A stretch of DNA of 64,000 nt from JACVRW01 sp963835705 (GCA_963835705.1 CAWIGR010000018.1:1-64000), one strand, 5' to 3'; shown: positions 39,848 to 49,035, numbered from the stretch's first letter. The notes: generated from the letters alone by a model not told the origin. A program made the numbers and translations.

Positions 39848-40917
39848 TTGGAGTGCGCCACCTCGCGGGCCTTCTCCGCGAGCGCCGGCACCCCCTCGTC
39901 GAAGAGCGCCAGATACGGGTCGTCGGACGCGCCGAGCGTGTAGCGCTTGAAGTTGCCCTCCATGAACACGGCCGCCTTCCACATGGCGAGCGCCTGGTAC
40001 CAGTTGAGCGCCGAGACCGAGCGGCCGCTGCGCTCCTCGTAGCGCGCCGTCAGCTCCTCGCGCGTCATGAAGCCGGGCCGGCGCGTGGCGGCCGACAGGC
40101 TGCTGAAGGAGCTGTCGACCGGGTCATCGGCCTCGGCCCAGGTGACCGTGAGATAGCCGATGTCGGCGAGCGGATCGCCGATTGTGGAGAGCTCCCAGTC
40201 GAAGATCGCCACCAGCCGCGCCGGCGCTTCGTCGGCCACCATCACGTTGCCGAGCCGGTAGTCGCCGTGCACGATCGTGGACTCGGGCGACTCGGGCAGG
40301 TTGTCCGCGAGCCAGTCGCGCACCTCCTCGACCACCGGCACCTCGCGCGTCTTGTTGTAGTCCCACAGGCCGGTGAAGCGGCGCACCTGGCGCTCCAGGT
40401 AGCCGGTCGGCTTGCCGTAGCCCTCCAGCCCGCAGGCGCGCCAGTCCACGGCGTGCACCTCGGCGAGCGCGTCCACCAGCTCCTCCGAGAGCCGGCGGCG
40501 GCCCTCCTCGGTGTCGAGCGGCTCGGGCACGTCGCTGGTCACGACCGAGCCGTGCATCTCCTCCATGACATAGAACGGCACGCCTAGCACCGACTCGTCG
40601 TCGCCCACGGCGAGCACGCGCGGCACCCGCACGGCGGTCGGCTCGAGGGCGCGAAGCAGGCGCGCCTCGCGCAGCACGTCGTGCGCCGAGGGCGGCAGCG
40701 GCGGCCGCGGCGGGCGGCGCAGCACCACGCGCGCGTCCCCCCGGCAGACCAGGAAGGTGAAGTTCGAGTGCCCCTCGCCGATCCGCTCGGCCTCCACGCG
40801 CCCCTCGCCGATGCCGCGCTCGTCCAGGAAGGCCTCGAGTGGCTCGCGCACCACCAGCGGAGGAAGCTCGAGCTCCGCGGCGTCCTGGGGCGTGTCGACG
40901 ACGTCGGGCGAGCCCAT
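39844..40917 (-). CDS. APH-fold phosphotransferase, ACAD10/ACAD11 kinase-domain-like
   Basis: 357 aa. N-lobe IGEGHSNFTFLV; catalytic loop IVHGDYRLGNVM (Asp and Asn); metal motif IFDWELSTIGDPLAD. The sequence belongs to the acyl-CoA-dehydrogenase-associated branch of the aminoglycoside phosphotransferase fold rather than to drug-resistance enzymes. Relatives phosphorylate hydroxyacyl-CoA intermediates in 4-hydroxyacid catabolism. No acyl-CoA dehydrogenase gene is in the window. The ATG at 40917 has TACCAT 10 nt upstream; it starts the operon with the two HAD genes. Confidence 0.87.
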   Translation of the reverse strand: MGSPDVVDTPQDAAELELPPLVVREPLEAFLDERGIGEGRVEAERIGEGHSNFTFLVCRGDARVVLRRPPRPPLPPSAHDVLREARLLRALEPTAVRVPRVLAVGDDESVLGVPFYVMEEMHGSVVTSDVPEPLDTEEGRRRLSEELVDALAEVHAVDWRACGLEGYGKPTGYLERQVRRFTGLWDYNKTREVPVVEEVRDWLADNLPESPESTIVHGDYRLGNVMVADEAPARLVAIFDWELSTIGDPLADIGYLTVTWAEADDPVDSSFSSLSAATRRPGFMTREELTARYEERSGRSVSALNWYQALAMWKAAVFMEGNFKRYTLGASDDPYLALFDEGVPALAEKAREVAHSK

Positions 40918-41012
40918 CGGGGCGGCAATGGTAACCGTGAACCACGGGCGCGGCGGTTGCGTATCCCGTGCCGTCAAGTGGTTCCGGAGGCGACCACTAG
41001 GCTTCCCCGCTC

Positions 41013-41612
41013 ATGCGACGCCACCCCCTGCTGCCAATCCCGCTCACCCTGCTACTCGCGCTGGCCGCCGCCGCTCCCGCGAGCGCGGCCGATGTGGAGG
41101 TGGGGGTGGCGAACTTCAAGTTCGAGCCCGCGACACGGGCGATCGCCATCGGAGACACGGTGATCTGGAGCTTCAACGCTGGGGGGCACACCGCCACCGC
41201 GAACAGCGGCCAGGCAGAGCGCTTCGATTCGGGCAACCGCTCGTTCGGGCAGACGTTTCGGCACACCTTCAACCGGCCGGGCCGCTTCCAGTACGTGTGC
41301 ACCCCCCACGCCGGCTTCATGAAGGGCACCATCCAGGTGGGCACGGACAAGGTGCGCGACACGGTCGACGCCTTCAAGGCGCAGCGCAGCGGCTCCAGCG
41401 TGAAGGTCTCGTTCAAGCTCAACGAGCCGGCCACCGCCACGTACAAGCTGCGCGGCGCCGAGCGCAGGACCGTGCGCAAGGGCCGCCTGCGGGCCGGGCG
41501 CCACAGCTTCAGGGTGCGGAACCTGGACGCGGGCTCGTACATCGGCACCCTCACGCTCAAGGACGACTTCGACAAGTCGGCCAGGCCGAAGAGCACCTTC
41601 GCGATCGGCTAG
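41013..41612 (+). CDS. Secreted cupredoxin-domain protein
   Basis: 199 aa. Signal peptide ends near ASA-ADV (residue ~26). A plastocyanin/azurin-like type 1 copper domain occupies ~27-110. The ligands are His in GGHTATAN and the Cys-His-Met cluster in QYVCTPHAGFMKG. A second beta domain (~115-199) is Lys/Arg-rich (YKLRGAERRTVRKGRL). An extracytoplasmic electron carrier or copper-binding protein. TAGGCT at 40998-41003 ends 9 nt before the ATG. Confidence 0.87.
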   Translation: MRRHPLLPIPLTLLLALAAAAPASAADVEVGVANFKFEPATRAIAIGDTVIWSFNAGGHTATANSGQAERFDSGNRSFGQTFRHTFNRPGRFQYVCTPHAGFMKGTIQVGTDKVRDTVDAFKAQRSGSSVKVSFKLNEPATATYKLRGAERRTVRKGRLRAGRHSFRVRNLDAGSYIGTLTLKDDFDKSARPKSTFAIG

Positions 41613-41615
41613 CAG

Positions 41616-42053
41616 CTAGCCGATCTCGTCCACGTGGCGCACGTTCGCCACGTCGTCGGCGTCCTCGCTCGGCGCGCCCTCGAACCAGCCGTCGAGGATC
41701 TCCTCGAGCACGGCGGGACTCGTGCTGCGCAGCGACAGCGCGAGCACGTTGGCGTCGTTCCACTTGCGGGCGCCGCGGGCGGTCTCGGCGTCGGCGCAGA
41801 GCGCGGCGCGGATGCCGTCGACCTTGTTGGCGGCGATGGAGGCGCCGGTGCCCGTCCAGCAGCACACCACCCCCTGCTCGGCCCGGCCCTCTGCCACGTC
41901 GCGGGCCGCGGCCTCGGACGCCCAGGCCCAGTCGTCGCGCTCGTCCTCGCTGAGCGCCCCGTGGAGGAGCGGCTCGTGGCCGCGACGGCGGAGCTCCTCG
42001 ACCACGGCGTCTGCCACGCCGGTGCGCTCGTCGGCGGCCACGGAGATCCTCAC
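41616..42053 (-). CDS. RpiB/LacA/LacB-family sugar-phosphate isomerase
   Basis: 145 aa. The family core CCWTGTGASIAANKVDGIRAAL is intact, including the catalytic Cys region, with KWNDANVLALS further on. RpiB enzymes interconvert ribose and ribulose 5-phosphate or similar pairs. The N-terminal strand is RISVAADERTG, where many family members have GSDHAG, so substrate choice may differ. GTG start at 42053 with TAGGCT 7 nt upstream; shares a promoter with the divergent glycosylase. Confidence 0.87.
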   Translation of the reverse strand: MRISVAADERTGVADAVVEELRRRGHEPLLHGALSEDERDDWAWASEAAARDVAEGRAEQGVVCCWTGTGASIAANKVDGIRAALCADAETARGARKWNDANVLALSLRSTSPAVLEEILDGWFEGAPSEDADDVANVRHVDEIG

Positions 42054-42060
42054 CGCTCGC

Positions 42061-42070
42061 AGCCTACTCT
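42061..42070. promoter_or_regulatory. Overlapping divergent -10 boxes (AGCCTACTCT)
   Basis: Plus strand TACTCT (42065-42070) ends 8 nt before the ATG at 42079. Minus strand TAGGCT (42066-42061) ends 7 nt before the GTG at 42053. They share the TA at 42065-42066. Both genes would be leaderless. Confidence 0.58.
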
Positions 42071-42078
42071 TGGGTCGA

Positions 42079-42927
42079 ATGCCCGAGCTGCCCGAAGTAG
42101 AGATCACCGCCCGGCGCCTGTCGCGCGCGGGCGGGGGCGCCGAGATCGAGTCGGCGCTGGCGCCCGGGATGGTCACGATGAAGACGTTCGACCCGCCGAT
42201 CGACGCGCTCGCGGGCCGAACCCTGCTCGGCGTGCGCCGCATCGGCAAGATGCTCGCGATCGAAGCGGGAGACCTGGTGGTGCTGGTGCACCTGATGTCG
42301 GCCGGGCGGCTGCAGCTGTGGGACTCGCGCGCCTCGCTGCGCGACCGCGCCTCGCGCCTCCTGATCCGGCTCGGCGGCGGGCGGGAGCTTCGGCTTCGCG
42401 AGTTCGGCACTCAGCAGCGCGCGTGGGCGAAGCTGCTGCCGGCCGAGGCCGTGGAGGCCGACGACACGGTGGCCACGCTCGGCCCTGACGCCTTCCCGGC
42501 GCCGCCGCCGGACGAGTTCGCGGCGCTGCTCGACCAGCCTCGCCACCTGCATCCGCTGCTGCGCGACCAGCGGGTGATCGCGGGCATCGGGCGCTCCTGG
42601 GTGGACGAGCTGCTCTGGACGGCGCACCTGTCCCCGTTCCAGCGGGCCTCGGACCTGGACTCAAGCTCGCTCGAACGGTTGCACGCGGCCTGCGACGAGG
42701 TGCTGGGCGGCGCGCTCGACCACTACGAGCAGGTGATCGGGGACACCATCCCGGACAAGCTTCCGATGCCGCTGCAGGTGCACCGGCGCGCCGGGGAGCC
42801 GTGCCCGCGCTGCGGCACGCGGATCGAGGCGATCCACTTCAAGGACTACGTCATGTGCTACTGCCCCGAGGAGCAGACGAACGGCCGGGTGTTGAAGGAC
42901 CGCCGGCTGTCACGGCTGCTGAAGTAG
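42079..42927 (+). CDS. Fpg/Nei-family DNA glycosylase
   Basis: 282 aa. It starts PELPEVE, placing the catalytic Pro-Glu pair right after the removed Met, as in MutM and Nei. RRIGKMLAIEAG supplies the conserved Lys; the helix-two-turn-helix is at ~150-210 (IAGIGRSWVDELLWTAHLSP). A C-terminal zinc finger starts CPRCGTRIEAI, but its second pair reads CYCPEEQTNGR (CxC) rather than the usual CxxC, and may fold atypically. It excises oxidised bases. The ATG at 42079 is the family start and leaves the N-terminal proline exposed. Confidence 0.9.
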   Translation: MPELPEVEITARRLSRAGGGAEIESALAPGMVTMKTFDPPIDALAGRTLLGVRRIGKMLAIEAGDLVVLVHLMSAGRLQLWDSRASLRDRASRLLIRLGGGRELRLREFGTQQRAWAKLLPAEAVEADDTVATLGPDAFPAPPPDEFAALLDQPRHLHPLLRDQRVIAGIGRSWVDELLWTAHLSPFQRASDLDSSSLERLHAACDEVLGGALDHYEQVIGDTIPDKLPMPLQVHRRAGEPCPRCGTRIEAIHFKDYVMCYCPEEQTNGRVLKDRRLSRLLK

Positions 42928-42931
42928 CGCG

Positions 42932-43327
42932 TCAGTCCCGCCAGAACTCCTGGTCCATCTCGATGTCCTTGTTGTCGGTGTCGGGGGCGCCGAAGGCAAG
43001 GATCTCGGCGCCCTCCGAACCGGCCTCGAACCCGCGCATGGTGGACACGGGGATGCGCACCGCATCCATCCTCCCCAGCTCCAGCACCTCGTCGTCGAGC
43101 TTGACGCGGGCGCTGCCGGCGAGCACCAGATAGATCTCCTCCTGCTCGGCGTGCCGATGGCCGAAGGGCACCCGGAACCCCGGGGCGAGCTTGAAGTAGC
43201 TGATTCCGGCCTTTTCGAGGCCGAGCGCCTTGCGTGCGAAGCGGGCCTCCATGTTTGGGGCGTAGCCGAAGCGCTCGCCCATGTCCTCGACGTCGCTCGT
43301 CAGGTTGAGCACGGTGAACTCGGCCAT
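42932..43327 (-). CDS. Cupin-domain protein
   Basis: 131 aa single cupin. Motif 1 is FGHRHAEQEEIYLVLAGS (two His and Glu metal ligands); motif 2 is VRIPVSTMRGFEAGSEG, lacking the usual His. Small cupins may be isomerases, dioxygenases or binding proteins; the role is unknown. It ends 4 bp from the convergent glycosylase gene. Confidence 0.83.
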   Translation of the reverse strand: MAEFTVLNLTSDVEDMGERFGYAPNMEARFARKALGLEKAGISYFKLAPGFRVPFGHRHAEQEEIYLVLAGSARVKLDDEVLELGRMDAVRIPVSTMRGFEAGSEGAEILAFGAPDTDNKDIEMDQEFWRD

Positions 43328-43400
43328 GCCGGAATTGTGTCCGGTTTCAGCGAACGGTAAGCGTGCCGACCATGCCGGCCCGCTCGTGGATGTACTGTCG

Positions 43401-44225
43401 ATGATCATGAGCCTCACGGTCCGCCGCGGCGCCCTTGCGGCGGTGGGTTGCGCGCTGGTCCTCGCCCCGTCCGGCTGCAGCGAATCCTCGGGGATGGGTA
43501 AGCCCGCGGACGTGGCGCCGGCTGGGAGCTCCACGTACACGTTGATGCAGATGAACCTGTGCCTGTCCGGCCTCGCCGGCTGCTACGGCAAGGTGGCATA
43601 CCCGGCCGTGGTGGAGGAGGCGGTGGCCCGGATCCGTGAAACGCATCCGGACGCGGTCACCTTCAACGAGGCCTGCCGGAGCGACATCGCGCGGATTGGC
43701 CGGCGGACCGGTTACCACCTGCGCTTCTCGAGAGTGATCTACCGCGGCGAGCGCCTACGCTGTGTCCGACCGGGCGACCGCGGGCTCTTCGGTAACGCGG
43801 TGCTCACCGAGGCAGCCATCGAGAGCACCGACAGCCAGGACTTCGAGGCACAAGCCGGCCCCGAGCGGCGCCGCTGGCTGTGCGTCACCACCCGGGTCGA
43901 CGTCGACGTGTGCACCGCCCACCTGAACACACGCTCGACCATCGAGATCGCCGGGAACGACGCTCAGTGCGTCGAGCTCGCGGCGCTCCTTGCAGGTCGC
44001 GCAACCGCGCGCACCGTCACCTTCGGGGGTGATCTCAACCGTCGCCGCTCCTGCGCCCCCGCCGGCTTCTGGGCCCGCACCGACAGGTCCGCCGAGCAGG
44101 CCCCCGGACTCCAGCACGTCTACGGAAGCGGCGCGCTCCGCTCGCCCTCGGCGGAGGTGGTGCCGGCCACGCACAGTGACCACGACGTCCTGCTGGTCCG
44201 CGCGCACCTCAGGGCACCCGAGTAG
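43401..44225 (+). CDS. Lipoprotein of the endonuclease/exonuclease/phosphatase fold
   Basis: 274 aa. A lipobox (LAPSGC, Cys ~ residue 27) follows a basic N-terminus, so the mature protein should be membrane-anchored outside the cell. Core motifs of the EEP fold follow: MQMNLCLSG, VTFNEACRSD (Glu), GNAVL, VCTAHLNT, TVTFGGDLNRR (Asp-Leu-Asn) and ATHSDHDVLLV (Ser-Asp-His). EEP enzymes cleave DNA, inositol phosphates or lipids; the substrate is unknown. ATGs at 43401 and 43407 are both possible. Confidence 0.83.
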   Translation: MIMSLTVRRGALAAVGCALVLAPSGCSESSGMGKPADVAPAGSSTYTLMQMNLCLSGLAGCYGKVAYPAVVEEAVARIRETHPDAVTFNEACRSDIARIGRRTGYHLRFSRVIYRGERLRCVRPGDRGLFGNAVLTEAAIESTDSQDFEAQAGPERRRWLCVTTRVDVDVCTAHLNTRSTIEIAGNDAQCVELAALLAGRATARTVTFGGDLNRRRSCAPAGFWARTDRSAEQAPGLQHVYGSGALRSPSAEVVPATHSDHDVLLVRAHLRAPE

Positions 44226-44238
44226 ACGCCCTCATCCG

Positions 44239-44287
44239 GGGGTCCCGCACGTTGCGGCGGCTATATCGCCGTTTCGTGACGGACCCC
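44239..44287. terminator. Nested hairpin between convergent genes
   Basis: Outer stem GGGGTCC / GGACCCC (44239-44245 and 44281-44287) encloses an inner stem CGGCG / CGCCG with a 7-nt loop (44255-44271). It lies between the lipoprotein gene and the last gene of the minus-strand cluster. Confidence 0.5.
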
Positions 44288-44328
44288 TCGCGGTCCGGCC
44301 TGAAGGTGCCCCTCCGCGTCGGGGCGGG

Positions 44329-45087
44329 CTAGGCGCGCTCCGCCACCAGCGCGAACTTCCGGACCCGCCCCTCATCCAGCCACTCGATCCACAGCCGATG
44401 GGCGGCGAGCAGCTGGTCCAGCGCCCGGCGGCCGATCTGCGCGGCGATGTCCTCGGCGTCCGCGGCGAACGCGTCCGCCAGCGCCCGCGCCGTCGCGCGG
44501 TGCGCGTGGCTGTGCTCCTCCTGAAACGTGACGACGAGCCCGGCCCGCTCGAGTGACGCGGTCATCTCGTCGAGCGGCTTGAGCCAGACCGTGTCGGCGT
44601 CGGGCATCGCCGCCCGCTCGGCCGTCGTGAGGGGCGGCCCCTCCTCGAGGGTGGACGCGAGGCGCCCTCCGGGCCGGAGCGCCGCGGCGATCTCGCGCAC
44701 CAGCGCGTCCTTGTCCTCGAAGGCGAGCATCGTCTCGAGCAGGAGCACGACGTCGAAGGAGCCGGCTGGCAGGGGCGGGACGTGCGCGGTCGCAAAACGG
44801 CACGGCAGGTCGCCCGCGCGCTCCCGGGCGACGGCGACGGCGCTCGCACTGGCGTCAACGCCCAGGTAGTCGCAGCCCAGCTCCCGGGTGAGGAAACGCC
44901 CGGGCCCGCCGATGCCGCAGCACAGGTCCAGCACCATGCCGGGGCCGATGCCGGCCTGCACCGCCAGGGCCCGGATCTCGCCGGCGGTCATGAAGCTCTC
45001 CTGCCCGACGAACTCGCCGGGAGCGTAGGCCGACAGGCGCGCGCGATGCAGCGCCCGGTCGAAAAGCGAGCGGTCGTCCTGCCTCAC
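44329..45087 (-). CDS. Class I SAM-dependent methyltransferase (cluster gene 8)
   Basis: 252 aa. The SAM site is VLDLCCGIGGPGRFL and the acidic loop is YLGVDASASAV; a C-terminal cap follows. A small-molecule methyltransferase by size and motif pattern; the acceptor is unknown. GTG start at 45087 overlaps the stop of the upstream fusion gene (GTGA). It is the last gene of the eight-gene overlapping operon, so it probably methylates an intermediate of that pathway. Confidence 0.87.
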   Translation of the reverse strand: MRQDDRSLFDRALHRARLSAYAPGEFVGQESFMTAGEIRALAVQAGIGPGMVLDLCCGIGGPGRFLTRELGCDYLGVDASASAVAVARERAGDLPCRFATAHVPPLPAGSFDVVLLLETMLAFEDKDALVREIAAALRPGGRLASTLEEGPPLTTAERAAMPDADTVWLKPLDEMTASLERAGLVVTFQEEHSHAHRATARALADAFAADAEDIAAQIGRRALDQLLAAHRLWIEWLDEGRVRKFALVAERA

Positions 45088-47436
45088 GGCCGCGACGAGC
45101 CGAACGTGGTGAGGAAGCGGTCACGGAACGCCTCCATGGGCCAGACCGGCGCCTGCGGGCTCGGCGACAGGCCGTCCTGCCAGCGCCATCCGGCGATCCG
45201 GTCCATCACCTTGGGGTCGTGGGCAATGACAGAGATGGGCACGTCGTGGCTTGCGCCCTGGCCGGTGACGACCGTGGCGGGTTGATGGTCGCCCAGTACG
45301 ACGAGCACGAGGTCGTCGTCGCCGTAGCGCCGCACGAACGAGAAGATCGTGTTCAGCGAGTACTCGATCGATCGCGCCGTAGGCGGCGCGGGCCTCATCG
45401 GCGTCGCCGAATAGCGAGGCCTTCGTGGACTCCTCCGCGGGGAGGCGGTTGAAGATCGAGCCATCGCCGATATCGCCCCATGAGATGAGCCGGGGAATGC
45501 GCGTCCACGGCGCGTGACTCGAGATGAGGTCGACCTCGGCGAAGAGCGGCGCCCGGCGACGCTTGGCGAGCTCGCGACGATGCAGGGCGAGAAGGGTGTA
45601 CTGGTCGGGCATCGGGGCCACCCCGTAGCCCGGGCCGCGGTAGCCGAAGTTGCGGCGGTCGTAGACCGCGTCGTAGTGGTAGAAGGTCGAGCCCTCTGGC
45701 CATGCCCGGCGGTTTCCCGGCATGGCGCCGACCGCCCGCCACCCGGCGCGCTTGAACGCCCGGGTGAGGGTGAGGCGGTCGTTCCGGACGAGCTGGTCGT
45801 ACCGCCGCTGGCCGTCGACCAGGACCCCCGACTGCAGGGTGGAATGCGCCAGCCAGCTGAGGCCGCCGAACGTCGGTGAGGTGAGGAAGGCGCTGCGTGA
45901 GGAGAAGCCGGCGGCCCGCAGCCGTGCGGCACCCCGGTCGAGCGCGGCGTCGATGCGGGGCGATAGGGACGAGTCCTGGACCGCGACCCTCCCGTAGCTC
46001 TCGACGAACACGAGCAGGACGTCCTTGCCCCGCAGGCCTGTCAGCAGCCGGTGGCCGGGGGTGCCGCGGAAGCGGTCGTGGGCGATCTCGCTGGCGAGCG
46101 CCGCCGGGTCCGCCAGGGCCGCCCGTACAGCCTGCACCTCGTCGACGGCCAGGGCGGCGGCGCCCGAGGAGGCGACCGGCGCGCCGGCGACGCGCAGGGC
46201 AACCCAGACCACCCCCAGCGCCATCGCCGCCCGGAGCGCCCAGTCACGGTGGCCGGCCGCGACCCGCGTCACGCGCAGCAGCGCCAGGACCGGGAGGGTG
46301 AGGAGCGCCAGGATGAGCACGACCGCGATGGCGACGACGAGGTCCGCGCTCGCGCTGCCGATCGCGTTGCGGAGCGTCTCGATGCCGATTCCCACGTAAC
46401 CCGAGTCGTCGAGGGGCTGGAACGGCCGGTCGAACGCCGTGAAGAAACCGATGTCGAGGACCTTCACGAGCACGAGCAGGCTCAGGACGGCTCCCGCGAC
46501 CACGGCCAGGGCGCGGCGCGGGGTGGCCGGCAGCAGGGCGGCCACGGCGACGACGACGAGCAGCTCGACGGGAAGCCGCGCGAACGCGCCGAGGTTGAGA
46601 TCCCTCGGCTGGTTTGGCGCGACGAGGGCGGCCCAGACGAGCAGGAGGGCGAGGACCGTGACCGCGACGGCGATGCCGTTGCGCAGTCGCCCGCGCTGGG
46701 GCGGATCGATGTGGCGCTCCGGTACCTGGTCGGCTGCGGCGTGCCGGCGGCGCCAGAGCCACCACGTGCACTGGACCATCGACGCCGCGAGCAGCGCGAG
46801 CGCGGCGACGAGTAGGGCCCGCGTGGGCGCCAGAGGCAGGACCTCGGCGGCCGCGACCGTCAGCACGACTCCCTGCATCGCCGCGACGACCTTGCGCCAG
46901 CGGCGCGGCGGCAGCGGCGCGCGCATCCACGGCAGCAGCCACTCGCCGGCGAGGAAGAGGTAGCGCGCGGCCCCGATCGCGAGCACCCACGCGCCGCACG
47001 CGGGGGCCACGTAGACGCTGAGCGCGAGGATCAGGAACGCGTCGACCTCGCCGTCGAAGCGCGCCCCCAGCGCGGTCGCCGTTTCGGTGCGCCGCGCCAG
47101 CCGTCCGTCGACAGCGTCCAGCACGAGTGCGACGGCCGCGAGCGTCACGAGCAGCGCGACCGGGGTGTCGTGGGTGAAAGAGTCCGCTGCCAAGGCGGCA
47201 ACGCCGACGGCGAGCGTAGCCCGGGCGAGCGTCACCCAGGACGCCGGCCCCAGCCGCTCCCCGGGACGGCGCGCGAGGCCGCGTGCCAGCGCCGTCGCCA
47301 TCGTCACGGCGCAGGCGATACCGGCGGTCCAGCCAACCGCGCCGAGAGCGGCGGTCCCCGCAAGAACGGCCAGCAGCAGCACCTGGGCGATCAGCCCGGC
47401 TGCCGGACCCGTCTGGATCGCTCGCGTCGTGGTCAT
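45084..47436 (-). CDS. CDP-alcohol phosphotransferase fused to sulfatase/LTA-synthase-like domain (frameshifted)
   Basis: About 783 aa when joined. N-terminal domain (~1-230): a multi-helix CDP-alcohol phosphotransferase with the full motif DGRLAR, G and DGEVD (DGx2ARx8Gx3Dx3D). Then several helices (~255-420), and an alkaline-phosphatase-superfamily domain (~460-783) with VLLVFVESYGR, TSPTFGGLSWLAHST and VLVVLGDHQPATVV. At about 45370-45380 the frame breaks at gatcgatcg; removing one ATCG unit joins AAYGA to IEYSLNTIFSF. The ATG overlaps the RibD-like gene's stop. It may attach a polyol phosphate and transfer phospho-groups outside the membrane. Substrates unknown. Confidence 0.85.
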
Positions 47437-48122
47437 TCGTCCCGGAACCGGGGTGAGAGCGCGTAGCGGAGCAGCACCACGTCGCCGATCTGGCGCACCT
47501 CCGCGAGCGTCGCGCGCCGGTTCGCGGTCCACGGGAAGTGGCCGTCACTCACGAAGCGTGGGGCGCTCGAGTCACCGACGAAGAAGGGCGCAACGACGAG
47601 ATGCAGCTCGTCGACGAGGTCGTCGGCCAGGAACTGCGTGTGCACGATGCCGCCGCCCTCGACCATGAGGCGCTCCACGCCGCGGTCACCGAGGTCCTCG
47701 GTGAGCCAGCGCATGCGGACGCGCCGGCCGCCGTCCACGATCGTCGCCGCCGGCCCGAGCCGTGCGCGGGCGTCGGCCACCCGCGGGCTCGGTGTGTAGA
47801 CGAGCTTCTCTGCCTCGCCTGCCGTGAAGAAGTTCGAGCGCGCGTCGAGGTCCACCCGGTTCGTCACGGTGATCTTCTTCGGAGACGGCGGGAGCCCGCG
47901 GGCCGTTCGCTCCTCGCGGCGTGCGTGCGAGCGCACGAGCAGACGCGGGTTGTCGGTGCGCACGGTGACCGCGCCGACCATGATCGCGTCGCATGATGCG
48001 CGCACCTCGTCGACCCGGTCGAAGTCGGCCTCGTTGGAGAGGGCGAGGCGGGGTGTCCGGTCGCCCAGGTAGCCGTCGAGCGACACGCTGCAGCTCATCA
48101 AGGTGTACGGGCGGTCAGACAT
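47433..48122 (-). CDS. RibD C-domain / dihydrofolate-reductase-fold reductase
   Basis: 229 aa. The NADPH-dependent reductase fold of RibD's C-terminal domain: MSCSVSLDGYLG, VGAVTVRTDNPRLLVR, MVEGGGIVHTQFL and DELHLVVAPFFVG. In riboflavin synthesis this fold reduces a ribosylamino-uracil to a ribitylamino one. Inside this cluster a related sugar-to-polyol reduction of a pterin- or pyrimidine-linked intermediate is possible (inference). It overlaps the YbhN-like gene by 8 nt and the downstream fusion gene by ATGA. Confidence 0.88.
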   Translation of the reverse strand: MSDRPYTLMSCSVSLDGYLGDRTPRLALSNEADFDRVDEVRASCDAIMVGAVTVRTDNPRLLVRSHARREERTARGLPPSPKKITVTNRVDLDARSNFFTAGEAEKLVYTPSPRVADARARLGPAATIVDGGRRVRMRWLTEDLGDRGVERLMVEGGGIVHTQFLADDLVDELHLVVAPFFVGDSSAPRFVSDGHFPWTANRRATLAEVRQIGDVVLLRYALSPRFRDE

Positions 48123-49035
48123 GAGGAACTGGCTCCCAATGCGTGGGGCGCATCCACTTCGCAACGAGCACGACGGCACCCGGCAGGCTGGCGACGAGCA
48201 CCATCACGCCATACACGACCGCGGTGGCAACCCCGAGCGACGCGCCCAGCCCGGCCGCGGCGAACGCCCAAGCCGTGATGCCCTCGCGCGGCCCCCAGCC
48301 GCCGACGTTGGGCAGCGCCGCGGCCTGCATCACGAGCAGCGCGAGCGGCAGCATTTCGGATGGGGGCGCGGTCGCCCCCGCGCTCCGCGCCGCGATCAGG
48401 AACGTGGCTACGTGGCCCGCAAGCACGAGCGCCGACGCGAGCGCGATGGCCGGCCACGCACGCCGGGCGAGCAGCGCGTCGCGCAGGTCGCGGGCGGCGG
48501 CGCTGCGCAGCCGTGCCCAACGGGAGCGGCCGACGGCGGGCCGCACGCGCGCCGCCAGCGCGACGCCCGCTGCCGCCGCGATGAGCGCGAGCGCGACGAG
48601 CGGCATGACCGGCCGCACGGGAGACGGCACGACGAGGAGTACGGCGACGGTGAGGATGACCTGCACGACCTGCCCGGCCGAGCGCTCCCAGGCCACGGCG
48701 CGCAGCCCGCGGCCCACGTCGCTCGTGTCACGCCCGTGGCTGATCCCGCGGTGGACGTCGCCCACCACCCCGCCGGGCAGCGTGACGTTGAGGAAGAGCG
48801 AGCGGTAGTACGCGGCCACCGCCGTACCCAGCGGCAGGTCCACCCCGAGGCCGCGCGCCACGATTCTCCAGCGCCAGGCGCAGCAGATGGTGGTCAGCAC
48901 TGCCAGGCCCGACGCGGCCGCAAGCGCTCCGCCGTCGACCGCGCGCAGGCCGTCGAGGAACGGGCCGGTTCCCAGATGCCAGATCAGGACGGCGAGCGTC
49001 GCGGCGGCGGCGGCGAGGTGGACCGCTGCCCTCAT
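48115..49035 (-). CDS. YbhN/UPF0104-type integral membrane protein (lysyl-PG-synthase TM-like)
   Basis: 306 aa with about eight hydrophobic helices. The family signature NVTLPGGVVGDVHRGI and ALPNVGGWGPREG match the transmembrane half of MprF-like proteins, some of which flip lipids. It is likely to move a lipid-linked product across the membrane, or to hold the pathway at the membrane. ATG overlaps the methyltransferase stop (ATGA). Confidence 0.87.
   Translation of the reverse strand: MRAAVHLAAAAATLAVLIWHLGTGPFLDGLRAVDGGALAAASGLAVLTTICCAWRWRIVARGLGVDLPLGTAVAAYYRSLFLNVTLPGGVVGDVHRGISHGRDTSDVGRGLRAVAWERSAGQVVQVILTVAVLLVVPSPVRPVMPLVALALIAAAAGVALAARVRPAVGRSRWARLRSAAARDLRDALLARRAWPAIALASALVLAGHVATFLIAARSAGATAPPSEMLPLALLVMQAAALPNVGGWGPREGITAWAFAAAGLGASLGVATAVVYGVMVLVASLPGAVVLVAKWMRPTHWEPVPHV

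Noticed and set aside
39844..40917. Aminoglycoside resistance gene
   Set aside because: The sequence belongs to the acyl-CoA-dehydrogenase-associated branch, and its neighbours are HAD hydrolases, not resistance genes.
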